Shown: piece by piece, positions 43,990-54,846 of the stretch
Layout: each line of letters starts with the position of its first letter
Position numbering within the stretch: the stretch's first letter is position 1
Origin: JAFECT01 sp036501825
GTDB taxonomy: Bacteria > Pseudomonadota > Alphaproteobacteria > Caulobacterales > Caulobacteraceae
Length of the DNA stretch: 64,000 bases
Reading direction: 5' to 3'
NCBI GenBank assembly: GCA_036501825.1
Contig: DASXZP010000036.1
Location: 806,001-870,000 of the forward strand
The notes under the pieces: generated by a model
What the model was told of the DNA's origin: nothing
Databases searched by the model: none
Seen by the model: only the letters and a program-made list of their open reading frames with translations
Made by a program: the position numbers and the translations under genes

Positions 43990-44973
43990 TCAGGCCTTCA
44001 CGCGCGGCAGGAACTGCAGCGTGTAGGCGCTGCGGTAGTCGAGCGACTTGGGGAACAGGCCCTGCTGTGTCGTCGCTGTGAAGAAGTCGGCCCAGCGCGC
44101 ATTGGTCATCACGCCGACACCCTGGGTCTTTGCGTCGCCGCCTTCGACGATGCCGTAGGCGCTCATCTTCTGCCGCGCCTGATCGATCAGATCCTGAGTC
44201 ATTTCCTTGTTGTCGCGCAGGATGAGCCGGTTCGCCGGCGTTGGATCGCCGTTCAGATATGATTTCCAACCCGCGGCCGAGGCATCGATGAAGGCCTGCA
44301 CCATTTGCGGCTTCCCCTTCATCAGCCGATCCGGCGCCAGCGCCATGCAGGCGTAGGACATGTAGCCCTCGTCGGCGAGCAGGAAGACCTTTGGCTTCAC
44401 GCCCGTCGCCTTCTCGATCGTATAGGGCTCGCTGGTGAGATAGCCCTCCTGCGCCGCGCGCTGGTCGACCAGGAACGGCGCGTCGCTGTTGTTGTAGCTG
44501 CGCACCTGGTCGTCGGTGAATCCGTACTTGGCCTTCAGCCACGGCCAGAACGTGTCGCGCGCCTCCGCCGCGATGAGGATCGGATGACCCTTCAGGTCCG
44601 CCAGGGTTTTGATTGCAGGATCGTCGTGGGCAATGATCACCTGCGGGTTCTTCTGGAAGAAGGCGGCGACGGCCTTCACCGGCGCCTTTTCGTTGGCCAG
44701 CGTGAACACGGTAAAGCCGTCGGAGCCGATGCCCATCTCGATGGCGCCCGAGGCGATCAACTGAGCGACGCTCGCGTTCGGTCCGCCCTGGACGATCTCG
44801 ACCGTCAGGCCGCGCTTCGAATATTCGCCGGTGGCCAGCGCCTGGTAGAAGCCGCCGTGCTCGGCCTGGGCCCGCCAGTCGGTGGCGAAGCGGATGTCGG
44901 GGCGGGCTTTGTGACTGCAGGCGGCGACCGCCGCAGCGGCGGGCAACAGCCCCAACAAGGTTCGCCGATCCAT
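43990..44973 (-). CDS. ABC transporter substrate-binding protein (NMT1/THI5-like)
   Basis: This 327-residue lipoprotein has a twin-arginine-like, lipobox-ending leader (MDRRTLLGLLPAAAAVAACS; Cys at 19). FATDWRAQAEHGGFYQALATGEYSKRGL is the hallmark NMT1/THI5 opening, followed by GGPNASVAQLIASGAIEMGIGS and LKGHPILIAAEARDTFWPWL. Relatives bind thiamine pyrimidine precursors, sulfonates or nitrate. The HGGFY element leans toward ThiY-type pyrimidine binding, but no thiamine gene or riboswitch is nearby. It is the first gene of a complete three-gene importer. Confidence 0.9.
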   Translation of the reverse strand: MDRRTLLGLLPAAAAVAACSHKARPDIRFATDWRAQAEHGGFYQALATGEYSKRGLTVEIVQGGPNASVAQLIASGAIEMGIGSDGFTVFTLANEKAPVKAVAAFFQKNPQVIIAHDDPAIKTLADLKGHPILIAAEARDTFWPWLKAKYGFTDDQVRSYNNSDAPFLVDQRAAQEGYLTSEPYTIEKATGVKPKVFLLADEGYMSYACMALAPDRLMKGKPQMVQAFIDASAAGWKSYLNGDPTPANRLILRDNKEMTQDLIDQARQKMSAYGIVEGGDAKTQGVGVMTNARWADFFTATTQQGLFPKSLDYRSAYTLQFLPRVKA

Positions 44974-44989
44974 GCCCGCCCCCTTCGAA

Positions 44990-45385
44990 GTCCGCGGAAC
45001 CTAGGGTGCGCCTATGCGCGAGGGAAGGGATTGGACGCAAAATGGAGCGAGGGGCCAACGCCGGGGCGAACCCGCAACGCTGACCCCTCACCATGAGGTC
45101 CGGGCTGGACCCCAGGCCTAAGGGTGGGGGTGCTTCGCCGGTTTCCCGGCTCGGCTTCCTTCGTCGCGGTTCGCCTAGTCGGGGGTGAGCCCTTTCGGCC
45201 GCAACCTCGGCGGTCTCGCCCGCTTGAACGCCCTGGTTTCCCTTGGCTTTCCGCGCCGCGATGTCCCTCGGCCAGCAAACGTTCCGCCCAAACGCGGACG
45301 CTGACAACGGGCGCCGGCCGGGCCTCGGTGGACGGTTTGTGGAAAAGCGGTGCGCGGGCGGGGCGAGCGCGACGAATAGCGTCGT
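44990..45385. other. 400-base stretch without a convincing gene
   Basis: Between the binding-protein gene and the YcgN-like gene there is no clear gene. One minus-strand ORF (45012-45389, TTG start overlapping the upstream stop as TTGA) gives 125 residues rich in Arg, Pro and Gly. Its codon third positions are not strongly G/C, so I give it about 20 percent chance of being real. GGTCC-GGGCT-GGACC (from 45098) can form a small hairpin. A conserved RNA or a degraded repeat is also possible. Confidence 0.4.
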
Positions 45386-45886
45386 TCAATCAGACGGCTT
45401 GCGTCGTCCCCAGCTTTTGCGAGGGTGGACGCCGCGCTCTTTCGAGAGGCGGGGGTCGGCGTAGTCGATGGCGTCGTCGGGGTCGGCCAGGTCGGCTTCG
45501 TTCAGGGTCTGGCCGCGCAGGGAAACGCCCGCCTCGTGCACGCTTTCCGGGTTGCCGCTGATCAAAGGGTGCCAATCCGCCAGGGGCCGGCCCTCGTGCA
45601 GGCGGCGGTAGGCGCAACTCTTGGGCATCCACTCCAGGTCGTCGATGTTATGGGGCGTCAGCTTGATGCAGTCGGGGACGTGCTTTTTGCGGTTTTCGTA
45701 ATCACTGCAGCGGCATAGTTCGTTGTCGTAGAGCCGGCAGGAGACCCGGGTCGGGATGATTTCGCCGGTGTCGTCGTCCTCGAAACGGATCAGGCAGCAC
45801 AGGCCGCAGCCGTCGCACAGGCTCTCCCACTCCTTTACGGTCATCTGTTCCAGGCGTTTGGTTTCCCAGAACGGCTTCTTGGCCAT
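45386..45886 (-). CDS. YcgN/YkgJ family cysteine-cluster protein
   Basis: This 166-residue protein of the UPF0260 family starts at ATG 45886. The Cys cluster is clear: LCDGCGLCCLIRF, VSCRLYD, LCRCSDYENRKKHVPDCIKL, and SCAYRRLHEGRPLADWHPLISG. The pattern suggests a bound metal or Fe-S cluster, but the function is unknown. It is divergent from the penicillin-binding protein gene, whose start is 24 bases away, so the two promoters must overlap. Confidence 0.93.
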   Translation of the reverse strand: MAKKPFWETKRLEQMTVKEWESLCDGCGLCCLIRFEDDDTGEIIPTRVSCRLYDNELCRCSDYENRKKHVPDCIKLTPHNIDDLEWMPKSCAYRRLHEGRPLADWHPLISGNPESVHEAGVSLRGQTLNEADLADPDDAIDYADPRLSKERGVHPRKSWGRRKPSD

Positions 45887-45910
45887 GCAACAGGCGTCCT
45901 CGAACAGATC

Positions 45911-47943
45911 ATGAGCGGGCCCGGCCACAACCCCGATGAGGGCTTAGAGGGTCCTTCGGACGGTTCCGAGCCGGAAACCTTCCGGGCCGATCTTTTGCAC
46001 CAGCGCGACCGGCGTCTCAACGGCTTCCGGCGCGGGCTGATCGCCGCGGGCGTGGCGGCGGCGATGCTGGCAATCGTCGGATCGGCCGCCGCATGGCGCT
46101 GGTATTTCGGCGATCTGCCGCAGATTCCGCCCACCGGCCAACTGGCGAGCCTCGGCCACGCGCCGGGGATGACCTTCATCGACATGGACGGGCGCGTGTT
46201 GGCTACCCGCGGCGCCAAGTACGGCGCGCCGGTGCGGCTGAAGGACCTCCCGCCTTATGTGCCGCTAGCGTTCCTGGCGGCCGAGGATCGCCGCTTTCAC
46301 GACCACGGGGCGGTGGATCTCTGGGGCATCACGCGTGCGTTTGCCGCCAACTTCGGCGCCGGCCATACCGTCGAGGGCGGATCGACCCTGGACCAGCAGC
46401 TTGCGCGCAACCTGTTTCTCAGCCCGCAACGCACGCTGAAGCGCAAGCTGCAGGAGATCGTGCTCGCCTACCAACTGGAAAACCGTCTCGGCAAGGACGG
46501 CATTCTCCAGCTCTATCTCAACCGCGTCTATCTCGGTGAGAACGCGTTCGGCATCGACGCGGCGTCGCGGGCCTATTTCGGCAAGCCGGCGTCGCAACTC
46601 ACGCTGACCGAAGCCGCGGTGCTTGCGGGCTTGCCCAAGGCGCCGTCGAAACTCGGACCGATGCACGACGAAGCTGCAGCGTTGAAGCGCGGACGCCTGG
46701 TGCTCGACCGCATGCGCCGTGAAGGCTGGATCAATCTTGCTGACGAACGCACCGCGGCGCAGGCGCCGGTGACGCTGGCGCAACACGAACCGGAGGGCGA
46801 CCTCGGCTGGGCCTACGATCTGGCCGCCGCCCAAGCGCGCTCAGACGCAGGGACACAGGGCGGCGATCTCATCGTGCGCATCACCATCGATCCCTCGCTG
46901 CAGAAGGAAGCGGCGGGTGTGGTGCGCGACGCGCTCTCCGGCGAAGGGCGGCGAGTCGGGGCGAGTCAGGCGGCGGTGGTGCTGCTGGCGCCCGACGGCG
47001 CCGTGCGCGTGCTGATCGGCGGCAAGGATCACGACGACAGTCCGTTCAATCGCGCGGTGCAGGCGCGCCGCCAGCCTGGCTCTTCGTTCAAGCCCTTCGT
47101 CTGGGCGGCGGCCCTGGAAGGCGGCGACAAGCCGACCGACTTCCGCTCGACCCAGCGCATCGCGTTCGGACCGTGGAGCCCCAACGATCACGCCAGCGCC
47201 GCGTCGCTGACCCTGGCCGACGCGCTGGCGCAATCCAGCAACAACGTCTCGGTGCGCCTGACCAGCGAGACCGGAGCGGCGAAGGTCGCCGCTTTGGCCG
47301 AACGTTTCGGCGTTGGCGGATTGCCGGAAAAGCCGGGTCTGTCGCTGGCGCTCGGCGCCTATGAGGTGACGCCCCTCGAATTGACCGGCGCCTATCAGGT
47401 GTTCCAGTCGGGCGGGCGTCTGATCCGGCCCTATCTCGTCGCGGAGGTGGCCAAGTCCGACGGGACTGTTCTATATCGCCGCCCCGAACTGGCGTCGCTG
47501 CAGGTGTACGACGCAGGGAAGTCGCGTGAGATGGTTTTGATGATGCAGGGCGTGATTCAGCGCGGCACCGGCCGCAGGGCCAAGCTCGATCGTCCCGCCG
47601 CCGGCAAGACCGGCACGACGCAGGAGAACAAGGACGCCTGGTTCGTGGGCTTTACGCCGGACTGGGCTGCGGGCGTGTGGGTCGGCAACGACGACAGCCG
47701 CCCGATGAAGGGCGTGGCCGGCGGCGACCTCCCGGCGGAAATCTGGCGGCGCGTAATGGTGCTGGCCCACCAGGGCCTGCCGGTGCGCGACTTCGCGGCG
47801 CCGGACAAGCCCGGTGAGCCGCAAAAGGATGCGGGCGGCGGCGAGTCGGTGGTGTTCGCCGACCGCTCGGCCTTCTACGAAACCCTGGCGTCGGAGTTTG
47901 CGCGCGACGCGGCGGAAACCGGATCGCAGCCCGGATCTCAACC

Positions 47944-47947
<4 letters not shown>
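45911..47947 (+). CDS. Class A penicillin-binding protein (PBP1-type)
   Basis: This 678-residue bifunctional cell-wall enzyme has one membrane anchor (about residues 40-63). The GT51 glycosyltransferase domain shows AAEDRRFHDHGAVD and EGGSTLDQQLARNLF; the second is usually STITQQL, so Thr is replaced by Asp here. The transpeptidase has SSFK (nucleophile Ser), SSN and KTGTT. The C-terminal tail is Pro/Gly-rich. It overlaps the ABC-F gene by four bases. A dedicated role, as in the several PBP1 paralogues of Caulobacter, is likely. Confidence 0.94.
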
Positions 47948-49740
<1,793 letters not shown>

Positions 49741-49848
49741 GTGACAAATTTACCACAGAACCACTTGCGTCCGGCGCTAAATCCCTTACTTGCCTGAGGC
49801 CTTCAGCGGTCCGTGATCGCTATTCTTCCCTCCTAGCCTGAGAGACGC

Positions 49849-50787
49849 GTGGCGCAGGACCCCTACAGTGAACTGGGCGTCGCCAAGGGTGCGAGCCAGG
49901 CCGAGATCAAAAAGGCCTTCCACAAGCTCGCCAAAGAGCTGCACCCCGACCGCAACCCCGGCGACAAGTCGAGCGAGGAGCGGTTCAAGCGCGTCTCCGC
50001 CGCCTTTGACTTCCTGAGCGACGAGGACCAGCGCAAGCGCTTCGACCGCGGCGAGATCGACGCCGACGGACGCGAGACCTTCCGCGGCTTCGGCGGCGGC
50101 CGGCGCAGCGCCGGCCCCGGTCAGTCCGGCTTCGGCGGCCAGAACGCCGGCTTCTCATCGCAAGGCTTCGACCCGGCGGATCTGGAGGACATCTTCTCGG
50201 TGTTCGGCGGCCTGGGCGGCCGCGGCCGCGCGCAGCAGCCTCCGCCTCCGCCGCAGGGCGTCGACGTGCGCGCCAAGCTCGACATCGACCTCGAGGACAC
50301 CATCGAAGGGGCCACCAAGCGGATCGGCTTCAGCGACGGCCGCACCCTGGACGTTACCATTCCCAAGGGCGCCTCGGACGGCCAGACCCTGCGACTGAAG
50401 GGCCAGGGCCAGCAGGGCCGCGGCGGGGCCTTCGGCGACGCCCTGATCGAGCTGAAGGTGCGGCCGCACCCGGTGTTCAAACGCGAAGGCGCCAGCGCCG
50501 ACCTGACCATGGACCTGCCGGTCTCGGTTCCCGACGCCGTGCTGGGCGGCAAGGTCGAGGCGCCGACGCCGGACGGGACTGTGTCGCTGAACGTGCCCAA
50601 GGGCTCCAATTCCGGCGCGACCCTGCGGCTCAAGGGCAAGGGCGCGGTCGATCCCAAGACCGGCAAGCGCGGCGACCTGATGGCGCGGCTGATGGTGACG
50701 CTGCCGGACAAGCCCGACGCCGAGCTGGAAAAGTTCGCCGAGGCCTGGCGGAAGGACCGCCCCTATACGCCGCGCCGCAAGGGCTGA
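49849..50787 (+). CDS. DnaJ-class co-chaperone (CbpA-like)
   Basis: This 312-residue protein has an N-terminal J domain (DPYSELGVAKGASQAEIKKAF) with the HPD tripeptide in LHPDRNPGD. A Gly/Phe-rich linker (about 75-130) includes a PPPPP run. Two beta-barrel substrate-binding domains follow (VTIPKGASDGQTLRLKGQG, LNVPKGSNSGATLRLKGKG). It has no zinc-finger domain, so it is CbpA-type and not DnaJ itself. The start is GTG 49849, with GAGAG upstream. Confidence 0.94.
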   Translation: MAQDPYSELGVAKGASQAEIKKAFHKLAKELHPDRNPGDKSSEERFKRVSAAFDFLSDEDQRKRFDRGEIDADGRETFRGFGGGRRSAGPGQSGFGGQNAGFSSQGFDPADLEDIFSVFGGLGGRGRAQQPPPPPQGVDVRAKLDIDLEDTIEGATKRIGFSDGRTLDVTIPKGASDGQTLRLKGQGQQGRGGAFGDALIELKVRPHPVFKREGASADLTMDLPVSVPDAVLGGKVEAPTPDGTVSLNVPKGSNSGATLRLKGKGAVDPKTGKRGDLMARLMVTLPDKPDAELEKFAEAWRKDRPYTPRRKG

Positions 50788-50819
50788 AACCCTGGCCGGA
50801 ACAGCTTATACCCACGCCC

Positions 50820-50836
50820 GTTCAGTCCCCGTTCAG
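50820..50836 (+). promoter_or_regulatory. Direct repeat GTTCAG-N5-GTTCAG
   Basis: Two identical hexamers with an 11-base period lie 24-40 bases before the PepSY gene. Tandem half-sites with this period are the usual recognition pattern of OmpR/PhoP-type regulators, and the operon encodes one, so autoregulation is likely but inferred. Confidence 0.6.
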
Positions 50837-50859
50837 GGGCCCGCGGTAGTGTGCCAGCG

Positions 50860-51288
50860 ATGAGACGTGTCCTTGCCGTTCTGGCCGCCGGCCTCCTGAG
50901 CCTCGCTCCGGTCGCCGCCATGGCCCAGCATCGCCCGCCGCACGGCGGCAGCGGCGGACGTCCGCATGGCCCGATGGAACGGCCCATGCCCCAGCACATC
51001 CCCGGCGGTCCGGTCGGCGGCCCACGCTATCCCGGCTATCCGCGTCCGGGCGGCGTGGTGGTGGGGCGCGGGGGCGGTCCCTACGCCCGGCCGGTCGGGC
51101 GGATGCCGCTCGACGGGGTGATCAGCCAGATGCATCGTAGATTCCCCGGCGGACGCATGCTCGACGCGGGTATCGAGAACCGCGGCGGACGCGAGGTCTA
51201 TCGCGTGCGCTGGGCGACCGGCGACGGCCGCCGCGTGGACTATCTGGTGGACGCCCAGACCGGCGCCATCGTCGGCGTGGAGGACTGA
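50860..51288 (+). CDS. Secreted PepSY domain protein
   Basis: This 142-residue protein has a signal peptide (RRVLAVLAAGLLSLAPVAAMA), then a Gly/Pro/His-rich linker (HRPPHGGSGGRPHG...) and a C-terminal PepSY-like domain (VISQMHRRFPGGRMLDAGIE, EVYRVRWATGDGRRVDYLVDAQTGAIVGVED). It directly precedes the regulator gene with one base between. PepSY proteins are known as periplasmic accessory factors of two-component systems, and the His-rich linker might bind metal. ATG 50860 is chosen; GTG 50851 is possible. Confidence 0.88.
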   Translation: MRRVLAVLAAGLLSLAPVAAMAQHRPPHGGSGGRPHGPMERPMPQHIPGGPVGGPRYPGYPRPGGVVVGRGGGPYARPVGRMPLDGVISQMHRRFPGGRMLDAGIENRGGREVYRVRWATGDGRRVDYLVDAQTGAIVGVED

Positions 51289-51289
51289 C

Positions 51290-51970
51290 TTGCGCGTACT
51301 GCTCGCCGAGGACGATCCGGATCTGGCGCGTCAGCTGAAGCAGGCGCTGGGCGATGTCGGCTACGCCGTCGACCATGCCGCCGACGGCGAGGAAGCGCAC
51401 TTTCTCGGCGACACCGAACCCTACGACGTGATCGTGCTCGACCTCGGCCTGCCGAAGATCGACGGCGTGTCGGTGCTCGAGCGCTGGCGCCGCGAAGGGC
51501 GCACCATTCCGGTGCTGATCCTGACCGCGCGCGGCGCCTGGTCGGACAAGGTGTCGGGGTTTGACGCCGGCGCCGACGACTATCTGACCAAGCCGTTCCA
51601 CACCGAAGAACTGCTGGCGCGTCTGCGCGCGCTGGTGCGCCGCGCCGCGGGTCATGCGGCGCCGTCGCTGAGCTGCGGCGGCCTGCGTCTGGATCCCCGC
51701 GCCGCGCGCGCGACGGTGGCCGGCGAGCCGCTGCGTCTCACCTCGCTGGAATACCGCCTGCTGCACTATTTGATGATGCACCAGGGCCGGGTGATCAGCC
51801 GCACCGAACTGGTCGAGCACCTCTACGACCAGGACTTCGACCGCGACTCCAACACCATCGAGGTGTTCGTGGGCCGTCTGCGCAAGAAGATAGGCTCCGA
51901 CCGCATCGAGACCGTGCGCGGGCTGGGCTATCGCTTGGTGCCGCTCGCGGGCGAAGCCGCTGACGCCTAA
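51290..51970 (+). CDS. OmpR/PhoP-type response regulator
   Basis: This 226-residue protein has a receiver with the acidic pair in LLAEDDPD, phospho-acceptor Asp51 (VIVLDLGLPKIDG) and KPFHTEE. The winged helix contains RLTSLEYRLLHYLMMHQGRVIS, YDQDFDRDSNTIEVFVGRLRKK and ETVRGLGYRL. It resembles PhoP/QseB. The start is TTG 51290, one base after the PepSY stop. The kinase gene overlaps its 3' end. The upstream GTTCAG repeats are a candidate binding site. Confidence 0.95.
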   Translation: MRVLLAEDDPDLARQLKQALGDVGYAVDHAADGEEAHFLGDTEPYDVIVLDLGLPKIDGVSVLERWRREGRTIPVLILTARGAWSDKVSGFDAGADDYLTKPFHTEELLARLRALVRRAAGHAAPSLSCGGLRLDPRAARATVAGEPLRLTSLEYRLLHYLMMHQGRVISRTELVEHLYDQDFDRDSNTIEVFVGRLRKKIGSDRIETVRGLGYRLVPLAGEAADA

Positions 51971-53354
51971 ACTGCATCCCTTCCGGCCGCGCACCTCGCT
52001 GGTCGGCCGGCTGATCTGGCTGGCCGCGGCGTGGTCGCTGGCGGTGCTGCTGGTGACCGGCGGCGCGCTGACCGCCTTTTACCAGGGCGCGGCGATCGAT
52101 CAGTTCCAGACTGGCGTCTACGACGTCGCCGAAGGCCTCTATTCCGGAACCTCGGTGAAGAAGACCGGCGAAGTGATGCCGCCGGCCAACACCGACGTGC
52201 GTTCGACGCGCGCCTTCTCCGGCCGCTACTGGCAGATCGCCGAACCGACCCCAAAGGGGATCAGCGCGCTGGTACGCTCGCGCTCGCTGTTCGACCAGGT
52301 GCTGCCGCCGCCGCCCGGCGGCGTCGAGGCGCTGGCGACCCAGCTTGGGCATCCGATCTATTACGACGTGGCCGGCCCGGAGAAGACGCACCTGCGCGCG
52401 GTCGCCCTGATGTCGCTGGTGCAGAACCGCACCGAGCCCCTGATCTTCATGGCCGCGCAGGACCGCGGGCCGGTCGACAAGTCGGTGCGCGATTTCGGCG
52501 AGAGCACGGCCTTCTTCCTCGTCGCCCTGGGCCTGGGCCTGGTGCTCGCAGTGTTTCTGCAGGTGCGCCTGGGCCTGCGGCCGCTGTTCAGCCTCGGCCA
52601 CGAGATCGCCGACGTGCGCAAGGGCAAGGTCGCGCGTCTCAGTGAGGCTTATCCGGTCGAGATCGCGCCCCTGGCGCACGAGATGAACGCCCTGCTCGCG
52701 CACAACCAGGAGGTCGTCGAGCGCCAGCGCACGCACGTCGGCAATCTGGCCCATGCGCTGAAGACGCCGCTGGCGGTGATCACCAGCGAGGCCGAGCACA
52801 AATCCGACAACCTCCCCGATGTGGTCACTCGCCAGGCCAGTGTGATGCAGGGCCAGATCGACCACCATCTGCGCCGCGCCCGCGCCGCCGCCCGGGCCCA
52901 GAACCTGGGCGAACGCACCGCGGTCGAGCCGGCGTTGGACGAACTGGCGCGCATGCTGGAGCGGGTGTTCCAGGACAAGGGGGTGGTCATCGACTGGACC
53001 GCGCCGCCCGATCTGATGTTCCGCGGCGAGCGCCAGGACCTGCTCGAGATCGCCGGCAATGTGCTGGAGAACGCCTGCAAATGGTGCCGCAAGACCGTCG
53101 AGGTCGAGGCGACCCTGATCGGGCCCGGGCGCCTGCGCCTGAGCGTCGACGACGACGGGCCGGGCCTGCCCGACGAGCAGCGCGATACGGTGATGAAGCG
53201 GGGCGCGCGCCTGGATGAGAGCGCCCCGGGCTCGGGCCTGGGTCTTTCCATCGTCGATGAGCTGGCCCGGGCCTATGGCGGGACGGTGGTCATGGACCGC
53301 TCGGCGCTCGGGGGCCTGAAGGTCCAGATCGATCTGCCCGCGGCCGAGAGCTGA
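51960..53354 (+). CDS. Sensor histidine kinase, PhoQ-like
   Basis: This kinase of about 464 residues has two membrane helices (about residues 17-42 and 182-202), a periplasmic sensor of about 140 residues, a short cytoplasmic linker, an H-box GNLAHALKTPLAVITSE of the PhoQ type, and an ATPase domain (NVLENACKWC, DDDGPGLP, GSGLGLSIVDELA). The start is a problem: the first ATG/GTG/TTG in frame (GTG 52044) would cut off most of the first membrane helix. CTG 51960, reading LTPKLHPFRPRTSLVGRLIW and overlapping the regulator gene, restores it, so I use it with reserve. Confidence 0.88.
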   Translation: MTPKLHPFRPRTSLVGRLIWLAAAWSLAVLLVTGGALTAFYQGAAIDQFQTGVYDVAEGLYSGTSVKKTGEVMPPANTDVRSTRAFSGRYWQIAEPTPKGISALVRSRSLFDQVLPPPPGGVEALATQLGHPIYYDVAGPEKTHLRAVALMSLVQNRTEPLIFMAAQDRGPVDKSVRDFGESTAFFLVALGLGLVLAVFLQVRLGLRPLFSLGHEIADVRKGKVARLSEAYPVEIAPLAHEMNALLAHNQEVVERQRTHVGNLAHALKTPLAVITSEAEHKSDNLPDVVTRQASVMQGQIDHHLRRARAAARAQNLGERTAVEPALDELARMLERVFQDKGVVIDWTAPPDLMFRGERQDLLEIAGNVLENACKWCRKTVEVEATLIGPGRLRLSVDDDGPGLPDEQRDTVMKRGARLDESAPGSGLGLSIVDELARAYGGTVVMDRSALGGLKVQIDLPAAES

Positions 53355-53433
53355 TCGCGTTCAGCAAGCCCTTGTTTAACCTTAAGGCCTAGGGTGGCCC
53401 GACGGGCGCGAACGGCGCCCCCTGGTGAACCCC

Positions 53434-54789
53434 ATGGCCGGTCCCACGTCTGCTCAGCTCGGCGCTGTCCGAATGCTGATCGAAACGGCGCCCGACCCGG
53501 CGTTGCGCAGCCTGGAGGCGGCGCTCGCCGGCGCGGATGGCGGCCCCATGGCCGAGATCCGGCGCATGATCACGACCGAGCAGGCCGCGCGCGGTCTGCG
53601 TGACGCGGTGCTGTCGCCGCTGATGCCGCTGTTCGGCGCCGCTGGCGCCTTCGGCGGCCCGCGTTTTCCCAAGCGCGTCTGCACCGTGCTGTGGCGCGAG
53701 CTGGAGCGCCGCGACGCCGCCCTCGTCCAGAAGGCGCGCAAGGGTCACGAAGACCGCTATCCCGACGAGCCGATTCCCTCGTCCTTCGACGAACTGTGCT
53801 GGCGCGCCGGGGCGCATCTGCGCGAAACGCCGGAGGCCTTCTTCCGCAGCGAGGACGTCGCGCGGGCCGAACAGCTCGCCCGCTACTTCGACCTCGCGCC
53901 GGTCGCACGCGCGGTGCTCGCGCGCCTGCCCGAATGGCTGGGCAAGCCGACCGAAGAGCGCGTCACCCAGCTCAAGCTGATGGTCAAGGACGCGGTCGCC
54001 GTCGCGGTCGACGCCACCCCGCGGCTGCTCGAAATCGTGCTCGCCCACCTGGACGAGCCCCACAAGATCCTGCGCCTGGTCGCGGCCCTGAGCGACCACG
54101 CCAACGACCGCTTTCTCGCCGGCTCCGAGCTCGCGAGCTTCGGCGAACGCCTGCTGGCCGACACCGACGCGCGCATCGCCGCAGTAAAGACCTTTGACGC
54201 GTCGGGCGGCGCGGCCGCGGCCAAGGCTGCCGCCTTCGATGTCAACCACGCCGGCGCCATGCTCAGCGAGATCGAAGCCGACGTCCACCTGTCGCGCGAC
54301 GGGCCCTGGGGGGCGCGGGTGGCCGCCGCGCGCAAGGCGCTGGCCGCCAGCGTCGAGTCGCGTCTGCGCGACGTCGAAAGCCAGGTGGCCCAGGCGCTGC
54401 CGCTGCAGACCGTACGCATCGCCGGACGCATGACGCGGCCCGCGCCCAAGCTCGGCGCCGAACCCGACCGGCTCGCGGTGGAACGGGCGCGGGCGCTGCT
54501 CATCTTCCTCGACAAGGTCCGCGCCGCGGCGTCCGCGGGCGGGTACGGCGCGCTGCGCAACGCGGTGGCCGAAAAGATCGCCGAGCGGCTGAACGTCTAC
54601 GCCGACGAAGCCCTGCACGCGATCAACGCGGGCGAGGCGCCCGACACCGAGCGCGGACTGCGCTACGTCGAGATCGCCGCCGAGTTCATGGGCTATGCCG
54701 AGGACCCCAAGGCGGCCCAGTTCATCCTCCGCCGCGCCGCCGTCGCCGCCACCGCCGGCGCCGTGGAGACCTCGCAAGACGTCGCCTGA
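53434..54789 (+). CDS. Large helical cytoplasmic protein of unknown function
   Basis: This protein of about 451 residues is Ala/Arg/Glu-rich and helical throughout, with no signal peptide or membrane helix. Recognisable landmarks only describe it: EIRRMITTEQAARGLRDAVLSPLMPLFG near the start, a middle RLLEIVLAHLDEPHKILRLVAALSDHAND, and ARALLIFLDKVRAAASAGGYG toward the end. It starts at ATG 53434, or at GTG 53425. It stands between the kinase and ccmI genes on the same strand. Confidence 0.78.
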   Translation: MAGPTSAQLGAVRMLIETAPDPALRSLEAALAGADGGPMAEIRRMITTEQAARGLRDAVLSPLMPLFGAAGAFGGPRFPKRVCTVLWRELERRDAALVQKARKGHEDRYPDEPIPSSFDELCWRAGAHLRETPEAFFRSEDVARAEQLARYFDLAPVARAVLARLPEWLGKPTEERVTQLKLMVKDAVAVAVDATPRLLEIVLAHLDEPHKILRLVAALSDHANDRFLAGSELASFGERLLADTDARIAAVKTFDASGGAAAAKAAAFDVNHAGAMLSEIEADVHLSRDGPWGARVAAARKALAASVESRLRDVESQVAQALPLQTVRIAGRMTRPAPKLGAEPDRLAVERARALLIFLDKVRAAASAGGYGALRNAVAEKIAERLNVYADEALHAINAGEAPDTERGLRYVEIAAEFMGYAEDPKAAQFILRRAAVAATAGAVETSQDVA

Positions 54790-54846
54790 TCGGATAGGAC
54801 AGCGCCTGTCCGCGCCGCTCCGCGGGCCTGAGCCCGCCCTGCCGTC

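Noticed and set aside
45310..45350. A DnaA-box-like TTTTCCACA near 45335
   Set aside because: It is a single imperfect 9-mer with no cluster, no A/T-rich unwinding region and no dnaA, hemE or parA nearby, so it is not an origin.
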